A DNA stretch of 64,000 bases from Bacillota bacterium (GCA_023398375.1 JAEWSH010000019.1:1-64000); one strand, 5' to 3'; positions 37,776 to 46,989 are shown, numbered from the stretch's first letter. The notes: generated by a model not told the origin, from the sequence alone. Made by a program: numbers and translations.

Positions 37776-37780
37776 TACCA

Positions 37781-37961
37781 GGGTCAAAAGGTCATGTGTT
37801 TCACGCTTGCATGAAAAAGCATGACTTTGAGACCCGCAAAACATTCGAAAGTAGCCCGAATAGGGCGAATTTCGAATGTTTTTAGGATTGTGAGAGCACA
37901 AAGTGCGTAACAATCCGTAGGTATCAGGAGGTAAAATACCGTTGACCACGGCATCCTGATA
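37781..37961. repeat. Cluster of four stem-loops between convergent genes
   Basis: Besides the terminator there are stems at 37781-37835 (GGGTC and GGTCATG arms), 37885-37916 (GGATTGT/ACAATCC with inner GCAC/GTGC) and 37922-37961 (TATCAGGA/TCCTGATA with small inner hairpins). GATACC at 37774 can pair with GGTATC at 37920, closing the first three. No protein is coded. It may be a dispersed palindromic element or a structured 3' region. Confidence 0.6.
37838..37883 (+). terminator. Intrinsic terminator of the C-S lyase/rrf2 operon
   Basis: AAAACATTCGAAA pairs perfectly with TTTCGAATGTTTT (13 bp) with an inner GCCC/GGGC, and the helix ends in five T residues. Confidence 0.8.
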
Positions 37962-38007
37962 TAAAAATAGAAGAAAGATAAGAGCCCAAAAACAGATAGA
38001 AAAACGT

Positions 38008-39441
38008 TTATGTGACCGGAGTAAGACGGCCGCCATCAGGGAGTGTAATCGTTTTGCCTTTTAACCATTTACTTCCATCGTTAGATGCATCATAGTAAAT
38101 CGTGTGGCCATTTGAAATAATGTTTGTTAAGGTACTGTCACTGTCAATAAGGGCTGTAACATAAGAATCAGCTGTTACGTTCCATTTAGAATCAAAATCA
38201 AGCGAGATTGTGACATCTCCGTCATTTTCCGAATTAATCGTACTGGTCAGTGTTGTTTTTGAGGTAAGCAGTAAGCTTACCGTACTGATATTATCACAGA
38301 TGATATCACCTGTTAGTATCTGGTTAGCTCCTGCTAAAGTAATATTTCCTCCATTTGCCCCTTCTTTTCCCCAGTTAGTGGTATGATTGCCGGCAGCTTC
38401 AACAAGGATGCCGGATGGAAAAGAGAGTGTTGTATTGATAAGATTGATTTTAGCGTCTGTATTTGTAATGTAGAACATAGCTCCCTGGGAAGTAGTAGTG
38501 AGTCTGGAATCGGTAGCAGTAAAGACTGCCGTTCCTTGACCAGTATCGCCGGAAGTGTTTTGATAGAGCATAATGCCGTTTTCACCGGTACCAGTCAGGT
38601 CACAGTTTTTCAGAGTAATTGAATTCTTTCCTTCCACTACTGCACATTGTGAACGGATGGCAGTACCGGTCACATTGGCCGCAGTTATATTACCGGTCGA
38701 ATAGATGCAGGGAGAACCTTCTCCGGCAGAATTTAAAGCAGCAGTATCAACAGTAATAGTCCCTTTGCCACGGCTTGTTGCGAGCGGGGCAGAATGTTTT
38801 CCCTCTGTTATAATCTTCAGATTCCTGCCGATTACAGTTCCACCGTAAGTAGCATCTAATCCTCTGGAAAAATTTCCTGTTGTATGAACTGTTACATCAT
38901 TTACGGTGATACAGGAATCGGTTCCACTTGCAAAAATGCCATTTGTCCCCTTTGAAGAGGAGGATAGTGTTGTATCTGAGATGATAGCACTACTGCCACC
39001 GACGGCAGCAAAAATACTATTCAGTGCATAAAAATTACTTTCATCAGTATTGCTGGTATTTCCCGATTTTTCAAGTGTGGAATTTGTCAGTACCAGGCTG
39101 CCGCCATTCTTTACAAGAATGGCATTTTTGTTGCCTTCGGATGACTTGATGTCATTACTTTCACTTTTTTCACTTGTACCATTCACTTCGTAAACACCTG
39201 TTAATTCAACAGATCCGGTCTCTGATCCGCTCATATTAGCGTTGTCTTTGCGCGAATTATTACCTGCGCTTCCTATTTCATTATCATTGATATCGGATAC
39301 GCTGCCATATTCATCAGTGTTACTTATGGCTTCTGTGCTTGCATTTTGTGTTGTAACAGTCTGCTTAGATGAACATCCGATAGCAGATGAGATAAGCAGG
39401 ACTGCGGCACAACAGAAAGCGATTCCCTTTTTTAAATGCAT
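38008..39441 (-). CDS. Lipoprotein with beta-helix-like repeats
   Basis: 477 residues. The signal peptide ends in a lipobox, SSAIGCSS. After a Ser/Asn-rich linker, residues about 95-440 show a repeating pattern of short beta strands and turns (SLVLTNSTLEKSG, SAIISDTTLSSS, SITLKNCDLTGTG) as in right-handed beta-helix adhesins or polysaccharide-binding proteins. No pectate-lyase or other catalytic signature was found. GGAGGG precedes the ATG, and a TTTACA-N17-TATAAT promoter is upstream on the same strand. Probably a surface carbohydrate-binding or adhesive lipoprotein. Confidence 0.75.
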   Translation of the reverse strand: MHLKKGIAFCCAAVLLISSAIGCSSKQTVTTQNASTEAISNTDEYGSVSDINDNEIGSAGNNSRKDNANMSGSETGSVELTGVYEVNGTSEKSESNDIKSSEGNKNAILVKNGGSLVLTNSTLEKSGNTSNTDESNFYALNSIFAAVGGSSAIISDTTLSSSSKGTNGIFASGTDSCITVNDVTVHTTGNFSRGLDATYGGTVIGRNLKIITEGKHSAPLATSRGKGTITVDTAALNSAGEGSPCIYSTGNITAANVTGTAIRSQCAVVEGKNSITLKNCDLTGTGENGIMLYQNTSGDTGQGTAVFTATDSRLTTTSQGAMFYITNTDAKINLINTTLSFPSGILVEAAGNHTTNWGKEGANGGNITLAGANQILTGDIICDNISTVSLLLTSKTTLTSTINSENDGDVTISLDFDSKWNVTADSYVTALIDSDSTLTNIISNGHTIYYDASNDGSKWLKGKTITLPDGGRLTPVT

Positions 39442-39491
39442 ATCATATTCCCTCCATCAAAATATATCAATTTTGCTGTAAAATTATGTTA

Positions 39492-39520
39492 ATTATATTT
39501 AGTATAACAATATATGTAAA
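39492..39520 (-). promoter_or_regulatory. Promoter of the beta-helix lipoprotein gene
   Basis: On the minus strand TTTACA (39520-39515) and TATAAT (39497-39492) are 17 bases apart, about 50 bases before the start codon. Confidence 0.65.
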
Positions 39521-39611
39521 GAATATTTAAGTTGTGAAAAATGAGTGAATAAACTGTGAAACATGAACTTTCTAAGGCGCTGATGCAGATAAAAAATCAA
39601 AAAAGGTAATA

Positions 39612-39640
39612 TTGGAAAATTATAATTAATAATTTATAAT
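39612..39640 (+). promoter_or_regulatory. Promoter of the 782-residue membrane protein gene
   Basis: TTGGAA (39612-39617) and TATAAT (39635-39640), spacer 17, 46 bases before the start codon. Confidence 0.65.
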
Positions 39641-39685
39641 AGAATTATTATCGCTAAAATTTATTCAAGTAGGCCGGAGGATATT

Positions 39686-42034
39686 ATGAAATTACTGGAA
39701 AAGATAAAAGAAAACAAATTTTTCAGTCTGATTTTAATATTAGAGATTATTTTTTTAATCAACCTTACTTTAGCATGCTTTCAAGAACCAAGAACAGTAA
39801 CGATGCAGGCAGATGACTGGAAGGCAAGCAGTGAACTTACAGTAAAAGATTATGAGGATGGTTCCAGAGGAGTCTGCGAAATAGAAGCCACAGGGAATGT
39901 TGATGAAGAAGTGCTTCATTCTGGTAAATACTGTCTTCAGCCAGGTGCCTATAAAGTGACCGTTTCCTATAAATCTGCATGTAATCTGGAAGAACCATCC
40001 CGGAGCATTTCTGATTCAGCAGGTAAATTAGTATTATTTTCTTATAAAAATCCAAGCGCTTTATCCACTTCTACCATCCTATTAGACGATGGCTCAAATA
40101 CGAGAACTTCGCGAGTATGGGTAAGATGGGGCGAGAGCCTGGATGATTTTCAGGGGAAGATTCTTTATAATGGAATCGGAGAAATGACAATAAAAAGCGT
40201 CACCATAGAAGAAGCGGAGATATGGAGAGTCATGCGAATAGTGGGTTTTGTAATCCTTTTTTTCTTTCTGGATGGCGGCTATCTATTATTTTCTCAAAAT
40301 ACAGTATGGAGGCTTAGAAAAGAAGAGAAATTAAAAATATGTGGTCTGGGTGGTATGATTCTGTTCACCAGCATACTTTTCCTTACAGATTCCCTTTATT
40401 ATGGACATGATCTCAAGTTTCATCTGGAAAGGATCCATGCGTTGTCGGAGGCTTTTTATGACGGACAGATCCCTCACAGGATCCAGCAGAATATGTTAAA
40501 TGGTTATGGATATGTGAATCCATTATTCTATGGAGAGTTCTTTTTGTCGGTACCGGCAGCGCTATATTGCATGTATGTACCATTGCAGGATTGCTACAAG
40601 ATATATGCAATTATATTAAATGCAGCAACGTGCCTGATCAGTTATAAATGTTTTACCCGTATGAGTAAGGATTGCAAGATAGGAATGTTTACCGCTTTCC
40701 TTTATACTGCTTCCGCTTATCGTATGATCGACATTTTTGTGAGAGCTGATGTAGGAGAATATACAGCGATGACATTTCTTCCATTAGTAGTATATGGATT
40801 CTGGAAAATATACACGAAAGAAGATGGAGAAAAATTCAGTATGGCAGATTATCTGCCACTTGTTCTGGGCTTGAGCGGCGTCATCGAGTGTCATAATCTG
40901 ACTTGTTATATGCTGCTTGTATTTATTCCGTTGTTCGTGTTACTTATGTGGAAAAAGACAGTTTGCAAGTACAGATTCGCAGCGTTGTTAAAGAGTGTAC
41001 TTCTTCTTGTACTTTTAAACATTTGGTATCTATATCCGCTATTAGATTCTATGAAAATGAATATCAAGGTTACACAGCCAGGAACCATGGGCAAAATTGA
41101 AAAATACGGAGCTACTCTTTCACAATTATCAGGAGTATTTCATACGGCGGCAGGAGATTCTATCTGGGGAGGCGTGAAAGGTGAAATGCCACTTACTGTA
41201 GGGATCGGATTACTCAGTGCTTTGGTACTATATTGCTATGTTTGTATAAAAAGAGAAGAGTGGAAGCTTGCAAATAATAAGGATTATCTGGCTGCAGCAG
41301 TAGGATTTGTGCTTAGCATGTTAGCGTTATTTTTTGCTTCTATTTATTGCCCGTGGGATTCTCTGGCGGCATTAGATCCGACAATGGATCAAATAGTGGG
41401 GACCATTCAATTTTCGTGGAGATATCTTGAAATTGCAACAATTATGCTGACGGTTGTGATGCTCTTTCTGCAAAAGGTAATTCTAGAAAAAAGCGGGAGA
41501 AAAAGAGCAGATATGGCAATGCTCGGAATTGTTATATCGGTGCTTTTGTCAGAAGGACTATTTCTTGTACAATATCCGAACGAAGTAGATTATAAAAAAT
41601 ATTATGCAGAATCTGAATTAACAGGTTTCGATGTAGGAAGCGGCATGGAGTATATTCTCCGGAATACAGATACAGAGAAGTTAAATAGTAAGAAGATTAT
41701 AAAGAGCGATGCGGTAACAACGGGAGAGCTGAGAATCATAAAGGGGGAAAGATTCCTTGAATGCCACAACACAGATAAAAAAGAGCATCATGTAGATATT
41801 CCGGTATTACATTACGATAATTATCTTGCGTTTGACCGGGCAAACGGTGAAAAAATCACTCTAAAAACGGGAAAGAATAACAGCATCCGCCTGGTAATTC
41901 CAGGGAGGTATCAGGGAACTGTTGTAATAAAATATCAAGAGCCATTTCTATGGCGTTTAACGGAGATAATATCTATACTTACTCTGGTTGGTGCAACAGG
42001 GTATATGGGATACAAAAAAAGGATAGACAAATAA
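39686..42034 (+). CDS. Large membrane protein, GT-C-like (PTPS-related domain type)
   Basis: 782 residues. One N-terminal helix, an extracellular beta-rich domain (about 35-165), ten or more helices (about 170-620), then a C-terminal beta domain and a last helix. GHDLKFHLERIHALSEAF and GQIPHR near the second helix resemble the first loop of lipid-sugar GT-C proteins, the group often labelled 6-pyruvoyl-tetrahydropterin-synthase-related membrane proteins. A role in extracytoplasmic glycan decoration is plausible but not shown. Start ATG 39686 follows CGGAGGA. Confidence 0.7.
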   Translation: MKLLEKIKENKFFSLILILEIIFLINLTLACFQEPRTVTMQADDWKASSELTVKDYEDGSRGVCEIEATGNVDEEVLHSGKYCLQPGAYKVTVSYKSACNLEEPSRSISDSAGKLVLFSYKNPSALSTSTILLDDGSNTRTSRVWVRWGESLDDFQGKILYNGIGEMTIKSVTIEEAEIWRVMRIVGFVILFFFLDGGYLLFSQNTVWRLRKEEKLKICGLGGMILFTSILFLTDSLYYGHDLKFHLERIHALSEAFYDGQIPHRIQQNMLNGYGYVNPLFYGEFFLSVPAALYCMYVPLQDCYKIYAIILNAATCLISYKCFTRMSKDCKIGMFTAFLYTASAYRMIDIFVRADVGEYTAMTFLPLVVYGFWKIYTKEDGEKFSMADYLPLVLGLSGVIECHNLTCYMLLVFIPLFVLLMWKKTVCKYRFAALLKSVLLLVLLNIWYLYPLLDSMKMNIKVTQPGTMGKIEKYGATLSQLSGVFHTAAGDSIWGGVKGEMPLTVGIGLLSALVLYCYVCIKREEWKLANNKDYLAAAVGFVLSMLALFFASIYCPWDSLAALDPTMDQIVGTIQFSWRYLEIATIMLTVVMLFLQKVILEKSGRKRADMAMLGIVISVLLSEGLFLVQYPNEVDYKKYYAESELTGFDVGSGMEYILRNTDTEKLNSKKIIKSDAVTTGELRIIKGERFLECHNTDKKEHHVDIPVLHYDNYLAFDRANGEKITLKTGKNNSIRLVIPGRYQGTVVIKYQEPFLWRLTEIISILTLVGATGYMGYKKRIDK

Positions 42035-42052
42035 CGGAAAAAGCGCTATAAT
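42024..42052 (+). promoter_or_regulatory. Promoter of the tetR-type gene
   Basis: TAGACA (42024-42029) and TATAAT (42047-42052), spacer 17. The -10 box includes the first bases of an ATG at 42051, showing that ATG cannot be the start used from this promoter. Confidence 0.7.
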
Positions 42053-42077
42053 GACTATACAAACTAAAACAGTCAAA
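42050..42077 (+). promoter_or_regulatory. TetR operator, copy 1
   Basis: 28 bases matching 42748-42775 at 27 positions. The core is a loose palindrome, TGACTATA...AACAGTCA. It abuts the -10 box. Confidence 0.7.
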
Positions 42078-42092
42078 AAGAGGTGGAAAGAA

Positions 42093-42686
42093 TTGCCTAA
42101 GTGTTATTCAGAACAGGAAAAAAAGTATATTGTGAATCGTTTGAAGGAAGAAGCGGCAAAGTGTCTTACTCAATACGGAATAAAGCGCACTACTGTCGAT
42201 GAACTTGTAAAACGTGTAAAAATTCCAAAGGGAACATTTTATTTGTTTTACCAATCGAAAGAAATGTTGTTATTTGAGGTGATATTGGAGCAGCATGATA
42301 AGATTGAAAAACAGCTGTATGATGCACTAAGCGGTCTCAATAGTAAGACGGTTTCCTGCCAGCAGCTGACAGACTTGCTTTTTCGGTTTTATAAAGCGGC
42401 AGAAGAAATGCCAATTTTAAAAATGATGAATTCCGATGAGATAGAGATCCTGGAGAGGAAGCTTCCGGAGGATGTTTTGGCAAGGCATCTTGCACATGAT
42501 AATTCTATGGTAGAGAATATATTTAGATTACTTTCCCATAAAGGAAGAGAAGAGTTAGAACCATTTAGCGCTGCTTTCAGAGAGATTTTTTTTGTAATGC
42601 TTCACAAAGAGGAATTTAGCCAGGAATATTATGATCAAGGCTTGAAATTATTGATTAAAGGTCTGGTAATGCAATTGATGAAATGA
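42093..42686 (+). CDS. TetR family regulator of the downstream ABC exporter
   Basis: 197 residues from TTG 42093, with AGAGGTGG about 8 bases upstream. The longer frame from ATG 42051 would start in the -10 box and operator, so it is rejected. The helix-turn-helix is YGIKRTTVDELVKRVKIPKGTFYLFYQSKEMLL-like (split: GIKRTTVDEL and KGTFYLFYQSKE). The C-terminal helical part would bind an unknown ligand. Matching operators before this gene and before the ABC genes suggest it represses both. Confidence 0.88.
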   Translation: MPKCYSEQEKKYIVNRLKEEAAKCLTQYGIKRTTVDELVKRVKIPKGTFYLFYQSKEMLLFEVILEQHDKIEKQLYDALSGLNSKTVSCQQLTDLLFRFYKAAEEMPILKMMNSDEIEILERKLPEDVLARHLAHDNSMVENIFRLLSHKGREELEPFSAAFREIFFVMLHKEEFSQEYYDQGLKLLIKGLVMQLMK

Positions 42687-42747
42687 TTTAGCCCGGCTAT
42701 GGGTTTCTATCTGCCGTACAAATCATAAGCCTGCTCGTCAGCCTTAA

Positions 42748-42775
42748 AATGACTATAAAAACTAAAACAGTCAAA
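42748..42775 (+). promoter_or_regulatory. TetR operator, copy 2, before the ABC exporter genes
   Basis: Same 28-base sequence as 42050-42077 with one difference. TTAAAAT just before it sits where TATAAT sits in copy 1, so promoter and operator geometry is kept. Confidence 0.7.
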
Positions 42776-42794
42776 TAGTATATGGAGGAACAAT

Positions 42795-43640
42795 ATGATT
42801 CTAGTTAAAAATTTATCTTTTAGTTACACAGACAGGCCTTTTATAAAGGACATTAATTTTTCAGTTTCCGCAGGTGAGATTTTTGGATTTTTAGGACCAT
42901 CAGGTGCGGGTAAGACCACATTGCAAAAAATTTTAACAGGGCTTATTTGCACGTATCAAGGATCAGCAGCAATTGATGGTATGGAATGTAAAGGTCATAA
43001 GAAAGGTTTTTACGAAAATATCGGAGTCGATTTTGAATTTTCCACGCTTTATGAAAAGCTTACAGCAAGGCAGAACTTACAATTCTTTGCATCCTTATAT
43101 ACAAGACAGCCAATGTCCAACTTAGCACTTCTTGAAGCAGTCGGATTACAGAACGACGCAGATAAAAGAGTTTCAGACTATTCAAAGGGCATGAAATCCC
43201 GTCTTAATTTTATAAAGGCTCTGCTGCATGATCCGGCAATCCTGTTTCTGGATGAGCCGACGAGCGGACTTGATCCGACCAATAGCAGAATGATGAAAGA
43301 TATGATTCTGGCGGAGAAGAAAAAAGGGAAAACGATTATTTTGACGACCCACAATATGCTTGATGCAACGGAACTTTGTGACAAAGTGGCATTTATCGTA
43401 AATGGAGAGATTTGTGCGCTAGACACCCCTCATAATCTAATAATGTCAAAGGGTGCTGCGGCTGTGAAATACACTTACCTTGATAATGGGGAACAAACTG
43501 CAGAATGTCTGCTGTCAAAAATATCGGAAGATGTGAAACTGCAGAATATAATAAAGAACAATCAGTTATTATCCATTCACAGCGGAGAACCTACCTTGAA
43601 TGATATTTTTATTGAACTTACGGGGAGGACATTGCAATGA
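42795..43640 (+). CDS. ABC exporter ATPase
   Basis: 281 residues. Walker A GPSGAGKTT, signature YSKGMKSRLNFIKAL, Walker B ILFLDEPTSGLDP and switch TTHN are present; the C-terminal tail is short. It forms an exporter with the two following membrane proteins. The ATG follows TGGAGGA, and the stop overlaps the next start as ATGA. A TetR gene lies directly upstream, suggesting drug, peptide or lipid export. Confidence 0.92.
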   Translation: MILVKNLSFSYTDRPFIKDINFSVSAGEIFGFLGPSGAGKTTLQKILTGLICTYQGSAAIDGMECKGHKKGFYENIGVDFEFSTLYEKLTARQNLQFFASLYTRQPMSNLALLEAVGLQNDADKRVSDYSKGMKSRLNFIKALLHDPAILFLDEPTSGLDPTNSRMMKDMILAEKKKGKTIILTTHNMLDATELCDKVAFIVNGEICALDTPHNLIMSKGAAAVKYTYLDNGEQTAECLLSKISEDVKLQNIIKNNQLLSIHSGEPTLNDIFIELTGRTLQ

Positions 43641-44320
43641 GATTACGAAATCTAATTCTTGGAGATGTTCGTTTTCAAGTGAAATATGGGTTTTATTTTG
43701 TCTATATTGTTCTAACTACTTTTTATATTGCTTTGTTATTTGCATTTCCAGTTCAGTGGCGGGAAAAAGCAGCTGCAATTATGATTTTTTCAGATCCGGC
43801 AGCTATGGGTCTGTTCTTTATGGGGGCAATCGTATTGTTAGAAAAGAGTCAGAGAGTTATTGATTCACTTACGGTCTCTCCTGTTACGGTTATGGAATAT
43901 ATCATGTCAAAGGTAATATCACTTTCTATTATTTCTGTTATAGTTGCATTGGTACTGGCATTTGCAGCAGGAGAGAGAAACCTGCTACTGGTATTCATCG
44001 GGACTATGCTCACTTCCGTAATTTTTTCTTTAATCGGCCTGATTGCTGCGACAAAGATAGGAAGCCTGAATCAATTCTTTATGGTAATTATTCCGATCGA
44101 GATTATTTGTTTTGTACCGGCACTGCTTTCTTTATTCGGATATAGGCATAGTGTCCTCAGATGGTACCCGGTGTGCCTTTGTTTAGGAATGATTACGGAT
44201 GGGAACGAAAGTACTTTTTCTGCAATTTTATTGATACTTTCCATGGTTTTTATTCTATTTATAATTGCGTATCGCAGTGTATCTAGGATGTGGAAAAGTG
44301 TGGGAGGGGCAAAACTATGA
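43637..44320 (+). CDS. ABC exporter membrane subunit 1
   Basis: 227 residues with six hydrophobic helices, an ABC-2 type permease of the fluoroquinolone/lantibiotic exporter style. Coupled by ATGA overlaps on both sides. The substrate cannot be told. Confidence 0.85.
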   Translation: MRLRNLILGDVRFQVKYGFYFVYIVLTTFYIALLFAFPVQWREKAAAIMIFSDPAAMGLFFMGAIVLLEKSQRVIDSLTVSPVTVMEYIMSKVISLSIISVIVALVLAFAAGERNLLLVFIGTMLTSVIFSLIGLIAATKIGSLNQFFMVIIPIEIICFVPALLSLFGYRHSVLRWYPVCLCLGMITDGNESTFSAILLILSMVFILFIIAYRSVSRMWKSVGGAKL

Positions 44321-45033
44321 AATCTATAATGTCGAGTTTTAAGCAAATGCTTCGCTGTGTAAGGCATGATGGAATGCTATTCATGTCCTGTATCGTTCCT
44401 CTGCTTTGTGGCAGTTTCTTTCAGTATGGTATTCCTTTGGCTGAAAAACTGCTGACCGGTTATTTTAAGAGGGTAGAGATTCTATTGCCCTATTTTGCCA
44501 TGTTTGATTTATTGCTTTTTGTGACAACACCTATGATGTTCAGCTTTGTGGCGGCTATGGTCATATTGGAAGAAATTGACGTACACATATCCGGCTATCT
44601 GGCGGTAACACCTCTGGGAAGGCGTGGTTATCTGATGTCTAGGATTGGAATACCGGCGTTACTCTCATTTGTAATTACCTTAGTAGTAATAAGCATTTTT
44701 AGTTTAACATCCACTGCTTTAGGAACTTTGCTGGTAATAGACTTTGTCGGAACAGCGCAGGGCCTGATGATTGCCTTGATGATCGTTTCTTTTTCAAGCA
44801 ATAAATTAGAAGGTATGGCGGTGACCAAGTTATCCTCCCTTATGGTGCTAGGATGTATGGTACCATTCTTCCTAACAGGAAATATCGAATACGTGGCATC
44901 ATTTTTACCTGGTTTCTGGATGGCTAAGATAATGCAGAAATGTGACCTGATAAATGTGTTTGCGGGATTCCTTACATCATTATTATGGATCATCTGTCTA
45001 TCAAAAAAGTTTTACCAAAAAATATCTATATAA
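44317..45033 (+). CDS. ABC exporter membrane subunit 2
   Basis: 238 residues from ATG 44317 (GGGAGGGG upstream, ATGA overlap); a start at 44290 would lie deep inside the previous gene. Six helices, with the loop VTPLGRRGYLMSRIG matching the position of VSPVTVMEYIMSKV in subunit 1, so the two are distant paralogues that likely pair in one transporter. Confidence 0.85.
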   Translation: MKSIMSSFKQMLRCVRHDGMLFMSCIVPLLCGSFFQYGIPLAEKLLTGYFKRVEILLPYFAMFDLLLFVTTPMMFSFVAAMVILEEIDVHISGYLAVTPLGRRGYLMSRIGIPALLSFVITLVVISIFSLTSTALGTLLVIDFVGTAQGLMIALMIVSFSSNKLEGMAVTKLSSLMVLGCMVPFFLTGNIEYVASFLPGFWMAKIMQKCDLINVFAGFLTSLLWIICLSKKFYQKISI

Positions 45034-45045
45034 ATTGTATTTTCG

Positions 45046-45074
45046 TTGAATCTTACAAAATGATTTCGTATAAT
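45046..45074 (+). promoter_or_regulatory. Promoter of the lipoprotein at 45170
   Basis: TTGAAT (45046-45051) and TATAAT (45069-45074), spacer 17. Confidence 0.65.
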
Positions 45075-45169
45075 ATAAATCTGTGGGAAGGCAAAATATT
45101 TTGAATGGATAAATGCCTGACGGATCCTAAAAGAATTGAAAAATAAAAAGAAGTAGGAGATAGATTATA

Positions 45170-46141
45170 ATGAAGCGAATCATAATTTTAACAATATCAG
45201 CATTATCAATAATGATTATATGCAGTGCATGTGAAAAGAAGACGGAAGTAGTTAAGGAAATGACTACTGATGTTTCGGAAGAGGCCGCTTTGCAGTCCGT
45301 GGAACCGATAAGCGAAGATGTTATTGCCACGGAAAGTGATGATAATGCAAATGACATCCCTATTATACTGGATGCTCCTCCGTTTCAGTACTATTTGTCT
45401 GATAAGTCGAATGTGAAAGAAAAGCATCCGTTACAATTAAAATTGATATCAAGTACACCTAATGAGATTATAGATGACGATAAATGGTTCGTGAATAATG
45501 AACTTGACTATAAATCATATGAGGTACCGGATTCATTTCAGAGTACTGCGGGCAATTTACCAGAAGGAATTGCGGATAGGTATGGTGACTTGGTCATCAC
45601 ATCTGCATTTTATGATGATTCCTATATTTATTGCATATATGGTACAGATTTTGCAGAAGGCCATCTGTTAAATATCTATGATACAGCTTCCCTGAAAATC
45701 ATGTACTCATTAGATTTTTTTAACTATGGCTATTCTCCGGAATACGTTAAAGAGGACTATGATTACATCCAGCAAAAAATTACCTGGGCAGCAATAAAGG
45801 ATGATATCTTATATATTTCAAACAGCCATAATACCTATGCCGAAAGCTCTTATAATAAAAATGCTTATATCACAGCCATTGATCTGACCGATATGAGCAT
45901 ATTGTGGAGAACGGAGGCTTTGGTAGACAATGCATATAACTTTGAGATAATTGATGATGCTATTATATGCGGATATGGATTTACCAATGAACCTGATTAT
46001 CTGTATCAGATAGATATTTCCAGTGGAGAAGTCATGGATAAAATTCCGTTAAAGTCAGCTGCATCCTATATCATCAAAAAAGACAATGTGTTATATGTGC
46101 GTACCTATAATATGGATTATGAGTTTGAAATTATTTCTTAA
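45170..46141 (+). CDS. Lipoprotein of unknown function
   Basis: 323 residues. The signal peptide ends in the lipobox IICSAC. An acidic linker follows, then a beta-rich domain (about 100-323) with recurring strands such as YIYCIYGTDFAEGHLLNIYD and ILYISNSHN that recall PQQ/WD-like propeller blades. No enzyme motif was found. It has its own promoter and is not tied to the exporter operon. Confidence 0.75.
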   Translation: MKRIIILTISALSIMIICSACEKKTEVVKEMTTDVSEEAALQSVEPISEDVIATESDDNANDIPIILDAPPFQYYLSDKSNVKEKHPLQLKLISSTPNEIIDDDKWFVNNELDYKSYEVPDSFQSTAGNLPEGIADRYGDLVITSAFYDDSYIYCIYGTDFAEGHLLNIYDTASLKIMYSLDFFNYGYSPEYVKEDYDYIQQKITWAAIKDDILYISNSHNTYAESSYNKNAYITAIDLTDMSILWRTEALVDNAYNFEIIDDAIICGYGFTNEPDYLYQIDISSGEVMDKIPLKSAASYIIKKDNVLYVRTYNMDYEFEIIS

Positions 46142-46148
46142 ATTGCTG

Positions 46149-46179
46149 GCCGCCAGTGGCGGCATGTCGTGAAGTGTGA
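46149..46179 (+). repeat. Dispersed element copy B
   Basis: GCCGCC/GGCGGC hairpin followed by ATGTCGTGAAGTGTGA, matching copy A at 36057-36090 in order and spacing. It starts 8 bases after the lipoprotein stop. Confidence 0.5.
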
Positions 46180-46272
46180 TCCGGATCTAGCAAGAAAAGA
46201 AGATACCCCGCATAGATACATTTTCATAATGATACATATAATAGAATAGAAAAATATCATAGGGAAGATAGT

Positions 46273-46812
46273 ATGGACTTTAAAGATAGTGAAACCTATA
46301 AGAATCTGCAAAAAGCATATGATACAGAACGTCTGGCTAGTACGAAGTACAGAATATATGCAGATAAGGCAAGAATTGATGGGTACCAGGTGATTGGAGA
46401 GACTTATGATGAATTTTCTCATAATGAAAAAGAACATGCAATAATTTGGCTAAGGGCGTTGAATGATGGTGTATTGCCAAGTACATTAGAAAATCTGGAG
46501 GAATCGTTACGCGGAGAAACATATGAATCAACAAGATTATATACTACTTATGCCGAACAAGCAATGACAGAAGGTTATACGGAAATTGCAAGATTATTTC
46601 GTGAAGTTGCTATTATCGAACAATATCAGAATTTTCGTTTTGAGAAGTTTTCTATTGAGTTGGCAGAGGGAAGGTTATTCTGCAGGGAAAGAAGTACGAT
46701 ATGGATATGTATGAATTGCGGACAGCTGGTTTATGGTGAGTGTGCACCGGAAATATGTTCTGTATGTGGCTATCCGCGGGCATTTTATAAACAGAATTGT
46801 GAAACTTATTAG
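46273..46812 (+). CDS. Rubrerythrin-like protein
   Basis: 179 residues. A four-helix ferritin-like part (about 8-135) has TERLASTKY and HNEKEHAIIW ExxH-type iron ligands and a second half with EVAIIEQYQNFRFEKF; a rubredoxin-like end has CMNCG and CSVCG. Rubrerythrins reduce hydrogen peroxide in anaerobes. The neighbours include a SOD and a peroxiredoxin, forming an oxidative-stress group. AGGGAAGAT precedes the ATG. Confidence 0.9.
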   Translation: MDFKDSETYKNLQKAYDTERLASTKYRIYADKARIDGYQVIGETYDEFSHNEKEHAIIWLRALNDGVLPSTLENLEESLRGETYESTRLYTTYAEQAMTEGYTEIARLFREVAIIEQYQNFRFEKFSIELAEGRLFCRERSTIWICMNCGQLVYGECAPEICSVCGYPRAFYKQNCETY

Positions 46813-46827
46813 AAGGAAGCTAAAACC

Positions 46828-46989
46828 TTACTGTTTTTGTTTTTTGCTATCTGCAGCCGAGTCTTCCGTCATAATAACTCTGTTAGGCAAATCTTCTTTT
46901 GGGATATTGTCAACATCATCTTCATTTAGTAACGGATCACCATTAGGTATTGTCTTTATAGGTATATTATTCATATATTTATTTTCCAT
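46828..46989 (-). CDS. Small acidic protein, NIPxxDLP family member 1
   Basis: 53 residues from the ATG at 46989, which has AAAGGATGG about 6-8 bases upstream. It is hydrophilic with no helix or signal peptide. DNIPKEDLP matches GNIPEVDLP in the 51-residue protein at 48005-48160, with similar length, polar composition and ribosome binding site. The function is unknown. Confidence 0.6.
   Translation of the reverse strand: MENKYMNNIPIKTIPNGDPLLNEDDVDNIPKEDLPNRVIMTEDSAADSKKQKQ

Noticed and set aside
42051..42092. Longer N-terminus for the TetR protein
   Set aside because: These codons overlap the -10 box and operator, so they are upstream of or at the transcription start.
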